Below are positions 24,557 through 32,433 of a DNA stretch of 64,000 bases, one piece after another. Both the position numbers and the translations under genes were made by a program. The stretch covers positions 186,001-250,000 of the forward strand of contig JAOYTL010000011.1 of NCBI GenBank assembly GCA_025846845.1. Direction: 5' to 3'. Positions within the stretch are counted from its first letter, which is position 1; each line of letters opens with the position of its first letter. Origin of the DNA: Alloboseaceae bacterium BT-24-1. GTDB taxonomy: Bacteria; Pseudomonadota; Alphaproteobacteria; Rhizobiales; Beijerinckiaceae. The notes beneath the pieces were generated by a model. That model did not search any database, was not told where the DNA came from, and worked only from the letters and a program-made list of their open reading frames with translations.

Positions 24557-25680
24557 CAGGCGATCCTGAAGCGCGCGAGCGCGTCGCGGTCGATCTCGAT
24601 GCCGAGCCCCGGCGCCTGCGGCATGGAAAGCTTGCCGTCGACCAGCTGCGAGCCCTCGCCGACGATCGGGTGGGTGAAGGCGTCGCGCAGCGGGTTCTGG
24701 TAGACCATGCACTCGAAGGTGCGGAAGGTCTCGGCCGCGGCGGCGAGCTGCAGGCTGGCGGCGACGCAGATCGCGCCCGACCAGCCGACATGCGGAGCAT
24801 AGGCCGTGTTGAAGGCGGCGGCGAGCTCGCAGATGCGCCAGGTCTCGCTGATGCCGCCCGAGCGCGTCACATCCGGCTGGATCAGCCCGAGCGAGCAATC
24901 CTGCAGCGAGATCAGCGCGTCCGAGGCGACGAAGTCGCTCTCGCCGGCTGCGAGCCTGATCGGCAGATGCTGGGCGAGGCGGCGATAGCCGTCGCGATCC
25001 TGTGGCGCGATCGGCTCCTCGAAGAAGCCATAGCCGAGATCGGCCAGCGCCCGCCCGACGATCAAGGCATCATCGACGTCATAGGCCCAGTTGGCATCGA
25101 CATAGAGGGCGATGTCGTCGCCGGCGAGCTTGCGGACGAGTTTCGCGCGAGCGATCGCATCCCGGAGCGGATGGCCGAGCTTGACCTTGATCTCGCGAAA
25201 GCCAGCCTTCAGCACGGCGGCGACCTCGGCCTCGACGGTGGCATCGTCGAGCCAGTTGATCGAGGAGGCATAGGCCGCGAGTTCTGTGCGGCCCATGCCG
25301 CCGAGCAGTCTGTGGATCGGCTGGCCCGCCTGCTTTCCGGCGATGTCCCAGAGCGCGATGTCGACCGCCGCGATCGCCTCGACGATCTGGCCGCCCGGGC
25401 GCCCCGAGAGAGCTGCGCGCATCGTCTTCCAGAGCGCGCGGCGATCGGCTGCATCACGGCCGAGCAGGCGCGGCACCAGCGCCTCCTCGATGAAGCGGGC
25501 ATAGCCGGCGGCGCCGCGGCGGCAGAGACCCTCGCCGAAGCCGATGGTACCGTCCTCTGTCTCGACCTCGACCACGACGATCTCGATCGCCGGATAGTCG
25601 CCCTGCGACGTCCGCTGGACTTTGGGCAACGTAGCCCGCAGCGGGTGTGTGACGACCTTCGAGATGCGGCTGGCCGGCAT
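24556..25680 (-). CDS. Enolase-superfamily enzyme (mandelate racemase/muconate lactonizing type)
   Basis: A 374-residue enzyme of the MR/MLE superfamily, which abstracts the alpha-proton of a carboxylate, as in sugar-acid dehydratases, racemases and cycloisomerases. The full active-site set is visible: the Lys-x-Lys base KVK (165-167), metal ligands Asp195, Glu221 or Glu222 and Glu247, Asp270, and the His297 base in APHVGWSG. A Lys-x-Lys on one face with His on the other is the mandelate-racemase-type arrangement. First gene of the minus-strand operon, reading away from the palindromic operator, and coupled to the MalF permease, so it probably works on the imported sugar acid or its product. 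Exact substrate unknown. Confidence 0.9.
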   Translation of the reverse strand: MPASRISKVVTHPLRATLPKVQRTSQGDYPAIEIVVVEVETEDGTIGFGEGLCRRGAAGYARFIEEALVPRLLGRDAADRRALWKTMRAALSGRPGGQIVEAIAAVDIALWDIAGKQAGQPIHRLLGGMGRTELAAYASSINWLDDATVEAEVAAVLKAGFREIKVKLGHPLRDAIARAKLVRKLAGDDIALYVDANWAYDVDDALIVGRALADLGYGFFEEPIAPQDRDGYRRLAQHLPIRLAAGESDFVASDALISLQDCSLGLIQPDVTRSGGISETWRICELAAAFNTAYAPHVGWSGAICVAASLQLAAAAETFRTFECMVYQNPLRDAFTHPIVGEGSQLVDGKLSMPQAPGLGIEIDRDALARFRIA

Positions 25681-25704
25681 GAAGCGGCGTCCTCTTGAGT
25701 GCTT

Positions 25705-25721
25705 AACCTATCTGATAGGTT
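25705..25721. promoter_or_regulatory. 17-bp perfect palindrome, candidate GntR/FCD operator
   Basis: AACCTATC, a central T and GATAGGTT form a perfect inverted repeat in the 96-base gap between the divergent enolase and GntR genes. The position and length fit an operator for the adjacent FadR/FCD-type regulator, allowing control of both transcripts. A perfect TTGACA for the minus strand lies at 25748-25753, which would place the palindrome near the start of that transcript. Confidence 0.65.
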
Positions 25722-25765
25722 GAACAGTTGCCAAGCTAAGCGGCATCTGTCAATGATCATCGAAC

Positions 25766-25773
25766 GGAGGTGA
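25766..25773 (+). promoter_or_regulatory. Unusually strong ribosome-binding site of the GntR regulator
   Basis: GGAGGTGA, followed by TC, is an extended match to the complement of the 16S rRNA 3' end. It lies just before the ATG at 25777 and fixes the start of the regulator gene. Such a strong site is not usual for a repressor gene in this window. Confidence 0.75.
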
Positions 25774-25776
25774 TCG

Positions 25777-26568
25777 ATGAGCGATGCCGCTTCATCCCTG
25801 CTGGGTGGCGACGACCCATTCGCCGGCGGCGACGTCGTGCCGATGCGGTTGGGCGACGCCGTGATCCAGCGCATCACCCAGGCGATCCAGGACGGCCGCC
25901 TGAAGCCGGGCGACGCCCTGCCGTCGGAATCGCGGATCGCCGCCTCCTTCGGCGTCAGCAAGCCGATCGCCCGCGAGGCCATCCGGCAGCTCGCTGCGAT
26001 GGGTGTCGTGCACATCCAGCAGGGCAAGCCGACCAAGGTTCAGGCGCTCGACGCAGCCCCGCTCGACCGCTTCTATCGTTTCGCCGTGCGTGGTCGCGCC
26101 AATGGCCTGACCGAGGCGGTGGAACTGCGCCGCATCCTCGAGCCGCCGATCGCGGCCCACAGCGCTGCGCGTCGCTCGGCGGAGGATGTCGAGAAGCTCG
26201 CGCTGATCCTCGCCCGCATGGAGGATGCGCTCGGGAATGTGCCGCGCTGGATCGAGGCCGATCTCGATTTCCACGAGGCCATCGCTGCCTCCTCGGGCAA
26301 TCGCCTGCTCGACTTCCAGATCAGGGGCCTCAGGCCAGTGATCCGCGAGGTGATGGAGATCTTCAACTCGCGCGAGAAGCGCACCAAGGACGACTGGCGG
26401 CGCACCTTCGAGCGGCATGTGCGCGTCGTCGAGGCGATCCGCGCCGGCGATCCGGCTGCGGCTTTCGCTGCCATGAACAAGCATTTCGAAGCGGCTGAAG
26501 CCGCCATCGCGGAGCTCGCGAACCATCGGGAGGACAGGCATGACCACGGAGACAGGACTGAACCGTAG
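25777..26568 (+). CDS. GntR-family transcriptional regulator, FadR/FCD subfamily
   Basis: A 263-residue regulator. The winged helix-turn-helix (about 22-92) includes KPGDALPSESRIAASFGVSK and PIAREAIRQLAAMGVVHIQQ. The all-helical FCD ligand domain follows, with the expected metal/ligand residues in DLDFHEAIAASSGN and FERHVRVVEAI. Such proteins usually bind a sugar acid or other carboxylate. It reads away from the enolase/MalFG operon and overlaps the first binding-protein gene by 29 bases, so it is cotranscribed with the tandem binding proteins and SDR and probably controls the whole locus through the palindrome at 25705. Confidence 0.93.
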   Translation: MSDAASSLLGGDDPFAGGDVVPMRLGDAVIQRITQAIQDGRLKPGDALPSESRIAASFGVSKPIAREAIRQLAAMGVVHIQQGKPTKVQALDAAPLDRFYRFAVRGRANGLTEAVELRRILEPPIAAHSAARRSAEDVEKLALILARMEDALGNVPRWIEADLDFHEAIAASSGNRLLDFQIRGLRPVIREVMEIFNSREKRTKDDWRRTFERHVRVVEAIRAGDPAAAFAAMNKHFEAAEAAIAELANHREDRHDHGDRTEP

Positions 26569-27841
26569 GCAGTTCGGCGCCGGCATTCTCGGGCTGAGCT
26601 TTGCGACGCTGGGCGCAGGCGCTGCCCGCGCGCAGCAAGGCGGGCCGTTCAACGTCTTCACCCATCGCGTCATGCAGACGGTCGCGACCGGCGCGCAGGG
26701 CGGCGACATCACCAAGGACTGGGCCGCGAAGAACGGCGTCGGCGTCCAGTGGACGACCTTCGACACCGGCCCGCTGCAGGAGCGGCTCTTCCGCGAGGCC
26801 AGCCTCGGCGAGACCTCGGTCGATGTCGGCTTCGTCCTCAACACGCAGGTGGTGCCGCGGGCCGCGAACCTGTTCGAGCCGCTCGACGACTACCTCAAGC
26901 GCGATCCGGTCGAGGATCTCGCCGACATCTTCCCGGGATTGATGAAGGGCATGACTGTCGGCGGCAAGCAGCTCGCTGTGCCGTTCCGCCATGCCTCCTC
27001 GGGTCTGCACTACAATGAGGAAATCCTGGCCGAGAAGGGCTTCTCCAAGCCCCCAGTGACGATCGAGGAGATGATCGAGATCGCCAAGGCCTGCAGCTAT
27101 CGCCGCTCCGATGGCACGCAGGTCGTCGGCCTGTGCACGCCGGGCGTGACCTATCCCAACGTGATCGACCTCGCCCGCGCCTGGGACGGCGAGTTCATCA
27201 CGCCCGACTTCAAATGCGCCGCCGACCAGCCGCCGATGCTGACCGCGATCAGGACCTTGCGCGAGCTCTTCCAGGCCAATGCTTTCCCGCGCAATTTCGC
27301 GACGCTCTCGCCCGAGGACGTCAATGTCTGGATGCAGCAGGGCCGCGCCGCGATGAGCCTGCAGAGCATGGGCCGAAACCGCATCTACAACGATCCGCAG
27401 AAGTCGAAATTCTCAGGCAAGATCAAGACGATCGCCGTGCCGGCCTCGAAGACGCTGGCGGGCAAGTACGATGCCGCTCCGGCCAAGGTCGAGTTCTGGG
27501 GCATGGTCATCCCGAAAAATGCCAAGCGCAAGGACCTCGCCTGGAGCTTCATCAAGGCGATGGCCTCGAAGGAGGCGACGCTGAAGGCCGCGCTCAACGG
27601 CAACGGGCCGGTGCGCGCCTCGACCTATGCCGACCAGAGCTTCGCCGGAACCGTGCCCTATGCAGCCGAGGAGCTGAAGGTGCTGAAAGTGGCGCGCGTG
27701 CCGCTGCCGGCCTTCGACGAGGCGGCTCGTGCCGGCGACCTCTTCAAGGAGGAAGCGGAGGCCGCCGTGCTCGGCATGAAGACGCCGGAGGAGGCGATGG
27801 CCTCGCTGGCCAAGCGTGTGCAGCCGCTGCTGCCGGCCTGA
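26540..27841 (+). CDS. Sugar ABC transporter substrate-binding protein (SBP_bac_1), copy 1
   Basis: A 433-residue periplasmic binding protein of the CUT1 class. A twin-arginine-like signal LNRRQFGAGILGLSFATLGA is followed by AARAQQ as cleavage region. It aligns along its whole length with the next gene, for example HRVMQTVAT against HRVHQTAAT, PRNFATLSPEDVNVWMQQGR against PRNFATVNNEEITTWMQQGR, and NDPQKSK against NDPARGK, so the two are tandem paralogues. It starts inside the end of the regulator gene. It likely feeds the divergently encoded MalF/MalG channel. Confidence 0.93.
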   Translation: MTTETGLNRRQFGAGILGLSFATLGAGAARAQQGGPFNVFTHRVMQTVATGAQGGDITKDWAAKNGVGVQWTTFDTGPLQERLFREASLGETSVDVGFVLNTQVVPRAANLFEPLDDYLKRDPVEDLADIFPGLMKGMTVGGKQLAVPFRHASSGLHYNEEILAEKGFSKPPVTIEEMIEIAKACSYRRSDGTQVVGLCTPGVTYPNVIDLARAWDGEFITPDFKCAADQPPMLTAIRTLRELFQANAFPRNFATLSPEDVNVWMQQGRAAMSLQSMGRNRIYNDPQKSKFSGKIKTIAVPASKTLAGKYDAAPAKVEFWGMVIPKNAKRKDLAWSFIKAMASKEATLKAALNGNGPVRASTYADQSFAGTVPYAAEELKVLKVARVPLPAFDEAARAGDLFKEEAEAAVLGMKTPEEAMASLAKRVQPLLPA

Positions 27842-27873
27842 CTGCAAGGCGAAAAAAGCCCGGAGGAGATGCC

Positions 27874-29163
27874 ATGACCTTTCCGATCTCGCGCCGCCGG
27901 TTCGGCGCCCTTGCCGGCGCGGCTGCGGTCGCTACCGCTTTGCCCGGCCGGGTCTTCGCGCAGGCGAAGACGCTGACGGCTCTCGGTCATCGCGTCCACC
28001 AGACCGCCGCCACGACTGGGCCGGGCGGCGATGCGACCGAAGCCTTCCGCAAGGCGAGCGGGGCGAACCTCAACTGGGTCACCTTCGGCGACGTCAACGC
28101 CGTGCATGAGCGCTTGCTGCGCGAGGCGTCGCTGGCCGAGACCTCGATCGACGTCGCCTATCTCGTCAATGGCCGCGCCGTGCCGCGCAATCTCAAGCTG
28201 TTCGAGCCGCTCGATGCGCTGCTGAAGGACGCGCCGATCGAGGCCTTCGACGATTTCGCGCCCGGCCTGATCGGCCCGCTCAAGGTCGACGGTGCGCTGC
28301 ATGGCATCCCGGTCCGCCACGCCACCAATGCGCTGATCTACAATGAGGCGCTGCTGGAGGAGCGCGGCGTCAGCAAGCTGCCGGCGACCTTTGAGGAACT
28401 GGTCGAGACCGCGCGCAAGCTCACCTTCAAGCGCGAGGACGGCACGCAGGTCCACGGCCTCGCCTTCACGGCGGTCTTCGCCTCGAATTTCCTGACGTTC
28501 TCGCGCTGCCTCGGCGGCGATTACATGACCGCGGACGGCAAGCTCACTGCCAACGAGCCGGCGATGGTCAAAGCGCTGACGATCCTCGCCGATCTCTACA
28601 AGGCCGGCGTGCTGCCGCGGAACTTCGCCACGGTGAACAATGAAGAGATCACCACCTGGATGCAGCAGGGCAGGGCGGCGATGACGATCAATCCCTTCGC
28701 CCGGCTGGTCTCCTACAACGATCCGGCCAGGGGCAAATATGGCGGGCGTTTCAAGTCGCTGTTGCCGCCGATGGCGGCCGATCTTTCCGGCAAGGTCGCC
28801 TTCGCGCCGACGGTCGAGTTCTGGTCGTTGATGATCCCGAAGAACGCCAGGCAGAAGCCGCTCGCCTGGGAATTCATCCGCGCGCTGTCCTCGAAGGCCG
28901 GCACGACGGCGATGGCGCTCAACGGCAATGGGCCGACCCGCATCTCGACCTATGCCGACGACAAGCTCAAGGCGGCGATGCCCTATGCGGCTGATGAGGC
29001 CGCGGCGCTGAAGGCCTCGCGCATCCATCTGCCCGCCTTCGACGAGCAGGCACGCGCCCATGACATCTTCATCGAGGAAACGCAGGCGGCCGTGCTTGGC
29101 CGCAAGCCGCCGCAGCAGGCAATGGACGATGCGGTCACGCGTGTGAAGCCGCTGCTCGGCTGA
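27874..29163 (+). CDS. Sugar ABC transporter substrate-binding protein (SBP_bac_1), copy 2
   Basis: A 429-residue paralogue of the preceding binding protein. The signal has a clear twin-arginine motif (MTFPISRRRFGALAGAAAVA) and a VFAQAKT cleavage region. The start ATG has CGGAGGAG as ribosome site, 32 bases after the first copy. Residues around the predicted ligand pocket differ between the copies (RHASSGLHYNEE against RHATNALIYNEA), so they may have different specificities for one importer. The stop overlaps the SDR start. Confidence 0.93.
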   Translation: MTFPISRRRFGALAGAAAVATALPGRVFAQAKTLTALGHRVHQTAATTGPGGDATEAFRKASGANLNWVTFGDVNAVHERLLREASLAETSIDVAYLVNGRAVPRNLKLFEPLDALLKDAPIEAFDDFAPGLIGPLKVDGALHGIPVRHATNALIYNEALLEERGVSKLPATFEELVETARKLTFKREDGTQVHGLAFTAVFASNFLTFSRCLGGDYMTADGKLTANEPAMVKALTILADLYKAGVLPRNFATVNNEEITTWMQQGRAAMTINPFARLVSYNDPARGKYGGRFKSLLPPMAADLSGKVAFAPTVEFWSLMIPKNARQKPLAWEFIRALSSKAGTTAMALNGNGPTRISTYADDKLKAAMPYAADEAAALKASRIHLPAFDEQARAHDIFIEETQAAVLGRKPPQQAMDDAVTRVKPLLG

Positions 29164-29915
29164 TGGCGGGCGTTCTGGCTGGGCGGACCGCGCTCGTCAC
29201 CGGCGCGGCACGCGGGATCGGGCTCGCGATCGCCACAAGGCTCGCCGAGGCCGGCGCGCATGCGGTCATTCACGATCGGGACGCAGCAGCCGCAACCACG
29301 GCGGCCCTGGATCTGAGAGCATCGAACCTCGCGGCCTCGACCCTGATCGCCGATCTCGCGGAGGTCGCGGCGCCTTCCGCCATGGCGGCGGAACTGACGG
29401 CGAACAGCACCGAACCCGACATCCTCGTGCTCTGCGCTTCGGTCGAAACCCTCGAAACCTGGGATGCGGTCTCCGAAGCCGCGATGGCGGCCCAGACGCA
29501 GATCAATCTCCACGCCACATTGCGGCTGCTGCAGGCCTTCCTGCCGGGCATGCTGGCGCGCGGCTTCGGCCGAGTGATCGCGATCGGCAGCGTGCAGGAG
29601 GCGCGGCCCAATCCGACGCATTTCTACTACGCCGCCACCAAGGCCGCGCAGACCAACATGATCCTCAATCTGGCGCGAACCCTGCGCGCGCCAGATGTCA
29701 CCTGCAACATCATCCAGCCCGGCGCGATCCTGACGGATCGCAACCGCACCGTGCTGGCTCAGCCCGGCCGGGAGGAGCAGGTGCTCGCCCGCATTCCGCT
29801 CGGCAGGCTCGGTCGTGCCGCTGACTGTGCCGGCCTGGCACTGCTGCTCTGCTCGCCCGAGGGCGCCTACATCAACGGCGCCGAAGTCGCAGTCGATGGT
29901 GGGATGAGGCTATGA
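29163..29915 (+). CDS. Short-chain dehydrogenase/reductase
   Basis: A 250-residue NAD(P)-dependent SDR with the nucleotide-binding TGAARGIG near the start and the catalytic Tyr-x-x-x-Lys in YYAATKAA, preceded by AIGSVQE. It follows the second binding protein with an ATG that shares its stop codon (TGATG), so it is part of the sugar-uptake operon and probably oxidises or reduces a sugar or sugar acid. Its last 6 bases overlap the 3' end of the convergent histidine kinase gene. Confidence 0.9.
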   Translation: MAGVLAGRTALVTGAARGIGLAIATRLAEAGAHAVIHDRDAAAATTAALDLRASNLAASTLIADLAEVAAPSAMAAELTANSTEPDILVLCASVETLETWDAVSEAAMAAQTQINLHATLRLLQAFLPGMLARGFGRVIAIGSVQEARPNPTHFYYAATKAAQTNMILNLARTLRAPDVTCNIIQPGAILTDRNRTVLAQPGREEQVLARIPLGRLGRAADCAGLALLLCSPEGAYINGAEVAVDGGMRL

Positions 29916-31274
29916 GCGCTCCAGCTTAGGCAGCAAAAGCGTGATGCGCAGGCCGCCTTCCGCCCGGTTCTCCAGCGCGATCGAGCCGTCATGCGAACGG
30001 GCGATGGCGAGTGCGATCGTCAACCCGAGGCCCGAGCCGCCTGTCTGGCGGCCACGCGATTCCTCGAGGCGAACGAACGGCTGGAACACCCGCTCCCTGT
30101 CGGCCTCCGCGATGCCGGGCCCCTCGTCCTCGACGATGACAGAGAAACTGTCCCCGGCCTCGGTGATGGTGACCCTGGCCGCTTGACCATATTTCACCGC
30201 ATTGCCGATGATATTCGAGGCGGCGCGCTTCAGCGAGATAACCCCGCCGCGGACAGGAGCGGAGCTTAGCCCGATCAGGGAGACGCGGTGGCCCTGGTCG
30301 ACATGCTCGTCGACGATCGTCTCGATCACCGAAGCGAGATCGACCGGGCGCAGCGGCTCGCTGGAGGTTCCGCCGCGCAGATAGTCGAGCGTCGAGTCGA
30401 TCATCGCCTCCATCTCGCTGAGATCGGCGTCGATCAAGGTGCGGGTCGCGTCATCGTCGAGGAATTCGGAGCGGAGCCTGAGGCGCGTGATCGGGGTTCG
30501 CAGATCATGCGAGACAGCGGCCATGGCCTGCGTCCGTTCGGCGACGAGGTGCCGGATGCGCTCTCGCATGGTGTTGAAGGCCCGCGCGGCGCGGCGCACC
30601 TCGATCGGACCGTTTTCGGGAAGCGGCTGCGGTATCTGATCGAGGCTGAAGCGCTCAGCCGCTACAGCGAGATCGCGCAGCGGCCGCGTCGCCCAGCTCA
30701 GCAGCAGCAGCGCCACGACGACGATGGCGACCGCGAAGCAGATCATGATCGCGGTCAGGCCCCAGTCGAGATGCTGCGAGGCGCCGAGCGCCGAGGAGGA
30801 GAAATTGACCCAGGAGCCGTCGTCGAGCCGGACCGAAACCAGCATCATGTGCCGGTAGGCGTTAGCCTCGCCGGCGCCGAGCGCGCCGTCATCGGCAAAG
30901 CCGACCCGGAAGGACTCTGCCGCCAGTTCCGGAGCGAGTTCCTTGAGCCGCGTTTCCATCGCGCGGGTCCGCTCGGTCAGGGGAGCGTTGCCGAGGACGA
31001 GGCTGATCTTGCTCCAGTGCACTTCGAGGCTGGCGCTCGACAGATCATGTGCGACGCGGTCGCGTTCCGGTGCCTGGGGCAGGCTCGCAATCGCCCGCTT
31101 GATCGAGACGATGCGCTCGGCGAGCCCCCGGTCCTGGCCTGCCGTCGCAAGGTTTTCGACGCCGACGCGGTAGGCCCAGTAACCGAGCAGGTGGAAAGCG
31201 AGCAGCGCCGCGACCAGGATCAGGATGGCGCGGCTGGCGACCGTATCGGGCCAGAGCCGTTTGGCGAGGCGCAT
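29910..31274 (-). CDS. Sensor histidine kinase (metal/envelope two-component system)
   Basis: A 454-residue inner-membrane kinase. Membrane helices at about 13-35 and 172-194 enclose a periplasmic sensor of ~135 residues, and a HAMP domain follows. The phospho-acceptor His256 lies in AAVSHDLRTPITRLR. The ATPase domain has the N box around Asn358, DEGPG (383-387) and GGSGLGL (412-418). Start and stop of the pair overlap (TGATG), with the response regulator first. The pair is divergent from a copper-handling operon, suggesting a CusS/CopS-like sensor of metal in the periplasm. The signal is inferred from context only. Confidence 0.92.
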   Translation of the reverse strand: MRLAKRLWPDTVASRAILILVAALLAFHLLGYWAYRVGVENLATAGQDRGLAERIVSIKRAIASLPQAPERDRVAHDLSSASLEVHWSKISLVLGNAPLTERTRAMETRLKELAPELAAESFRVGFADDGALGAGEANAYRHMMLVSVRLDDGSWVNFSSSALGASQHLDWGLTAIMICFAVAIVVVALLLLSWATRPLRDLAVAAERFSLDQIPQPLPENGPIEVRRAARAFNTMRERIRHLVAERTQAMAAVSHDLRTPITRLRLRSEFLDDDATRTLIDADLSEMEAMIDSTLDYLRGGTSSEPLRPVDLASVIETIVDEHVDQGHRVSLIGLSSAPVRGGVISLKRAASNIIGNAVKYGQAARVTITEAGDSFSVIVEDEGPGIAEADRERVFQPFVRLEESRGRQTGGSGLGLTIALAIARSHDGSIALENRAEGGLRITLLLPKLERS

Positions 31275-32038
31275 CAAGCGGACTGTCCTTGCTGGTGCCC
31301 GACCTGCGAGGCGAACAGGTAGCCGGCGCCGCGGACCGTCTTGATCAATTGGCCACCGCGCGCATCCGCTTCGAGCTTGCGGCGCAGGCGGCTGATCTGG
31401 ACGTCGATGGTGCGGTCGAACGGATCGTCGCTCATCCGCGCCTTGGCGAACTGCATCAGCGCCTCCCGCGACAGCACCCGGTTGGCATGCTCGACGAAGG
31501 CTATCAGCAGGTCGAACTCGCCGGTCGAGAGGTCGATCAGGGTCCCGGACGGCGATAGCAGCTCGCGCCGCCGCAAATCCATGCGCCAGCCATCGAAGGT
31601 CACGATCGCGCTCGTCTGCGTCACGGCCGCGCCGCGTCCCGCCCGAGCCCGGCGCAGCACCGCCCGGATCCGGGCCAGCAATTCGCGCGGGCTGAACGGC
31701 TTGGTGACGTAGTCGTCCGCCCCGCCTTCGAGGCCGGTGATGCGGTCGCTCTCCTCGGTCCGCGCGGTCAGCATCACGATCGGCACCTGCGAGGTCGCGC
31801 GCACGTCGCGGCAGAGCTCGACGCCGGAGCGACCGGGCAGCATCAGGTCGAGGACGATCAGGTCGATAGCGCTGTGCGCCAGCGCCTCCATCATGGCGCG
31901 CCCGTCCGGGGCGCCGGTGACCTGATAGCCGTGCCGCTGCAGGAAGCGCGCGACGAGCAATCTGATCTGCGGATCGTCGTCCACCACGAGGATATGGCCA
32001 TGGTCGTCGGCGATCACCGCGGCCGGCGCCTGGTCCAT
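31274..32038 (-). CDS. OmpR-family response regulator
   Basis: A 254-residue regulator: a receiver domain with acidic pocket DDD (20-22), phospho-accepting Asp64 in IVLDLMLPG and Lys113 in VTKPFSPREL, then an OmpR/PhoB winged-helix DNA-binding domain ending RTVRGAGYLFASQVG. It sits immediately upstream of its kinase. A direct repeat in front of the divergent lipoprotein-TolC-oxidase operon (32142-32159) is a good candidate for its binding site. Confidence 0.93.
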   Translation of the reverse strand: MDQAPAAVIADDHGHILVVDDDPQIRLLVARFLQRHGYQVTGAPDGRAMMEALAHSAIDLIVLDLMLPGRSGVELCRDVRATSQVPIVMLTARTEESDRITGLEGGADDYVTKPFSPRELLARIRAVLRRARAGRGAAVTQTSAIVTFDGWRMDLRRRELLSPSGTLIDLSTGEFDLLIAFVEHANRVLSREALMQFAKARMSDDPFDRTIDVQISRLRRKLEADARGGQLIKTVRGAGYLFASQVGHQQGQSA

Positions 32039-32071
32039 CTCTGGCTGTGGCTCGGTTGGAATATCCGTGCT

Positions 32072-32124
32072 CCCGCGAGCGGGCTCCTGTCATCTGATCG
32101 CCGGTACAATAGCGCGCTCGCGGG
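32072..32124. repeat. Ten-base inverted repeat in the divergent regulatory region
   Basis: CCCGCGAGCG (32072-32081) and CGCTCGCGGG (32115-32124) are perfect inverted copies 33 bases apart. A -10-like TACAAT (32105-32110) lies between the arms. The pair lies in the 179-base region between the response regulator gene and the lipoprotein gene, and may be a second regulator site or a structured leader. Confidence 0.4.
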
Positions 32125-32141
32125 CCAACCGCCCGCGCCGT

Positions 32142-32159
32142 TTTGAAACAATTTGTAAC
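32142..32159 (+). promoter_or_regulatory. Direct repeat TTTGAAAC / TTTGTAAC, candidate response-regulator box
   Basis: Two eight-base copies differing in one base start 10 bases apart (32142 and 32152), one helical turn, which is the usual spacing of half-sites for dimers of OmpR/PhoB-type regulators. The repeat lies 59 bases before the lipoprotein start and would serve the copper operon. Such a regulator is encoded divergently 104 bases away. Confidence 0.5.
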
Positions 32160-32217
32160 GGACGCCCGCGAAAGGCCGCTGCTACCCCTGTCGCATCGAA
32201 ACAGGGGATGCCGAATC

Positions 32218-32433
32218 GTGACGTTCGTGAAGGTGCCGTTGCTGATGGCGGTCGCTCTGGCGCTAGGCGCCTGCTCCGCCACGGTCCCAGATCATCTGGC
32301 CCGGCCGGCCGATCCGAACGTCCGCGTTCCCACTGTCGGCTACCGCAGCGTGACGGCCGGTGCCGCCAGTTTCCGCCCGGCCGAGCCCAAGGACTGGCGC
32401 GAGCTCAACCGCCAGGTCGGACCGAAATCATGA
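32218..32433 (+). CDS. Small lipoprotein, 71 residues
   Basis: A short secreted lipoprotein. With GTG 32218 as start it begins MTFVKVPLLMAVALALGACS, a lipoprotein signal with lipobox LGAC. The mature part is only about 52 residues and contains no recognised domain. The stop overlaps the TolC-like gene start by ATGA. It probably belongs to the copper/envelope operon, perhaps as an accessory of the outer-membrane factor. An ATG at 32245 would cut into the signal, so I prefer the GTG. Confidence 0.65.
   Translation: MTFVKVPLLMAVALALGACSATVPDHLARPADPNVRVPTVGYRSVTAGAASFRPAEPKDWRELNRQVGPKS

Noticed and set aside
29910..32282. A 790-codon frame apparently fusing extra sequence to the histidine kinase
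   Set aside because: The upstream part is the response regulator gene read in another frame; the kinase start at 31274 overlaps the regulator stop and gives a normal length.
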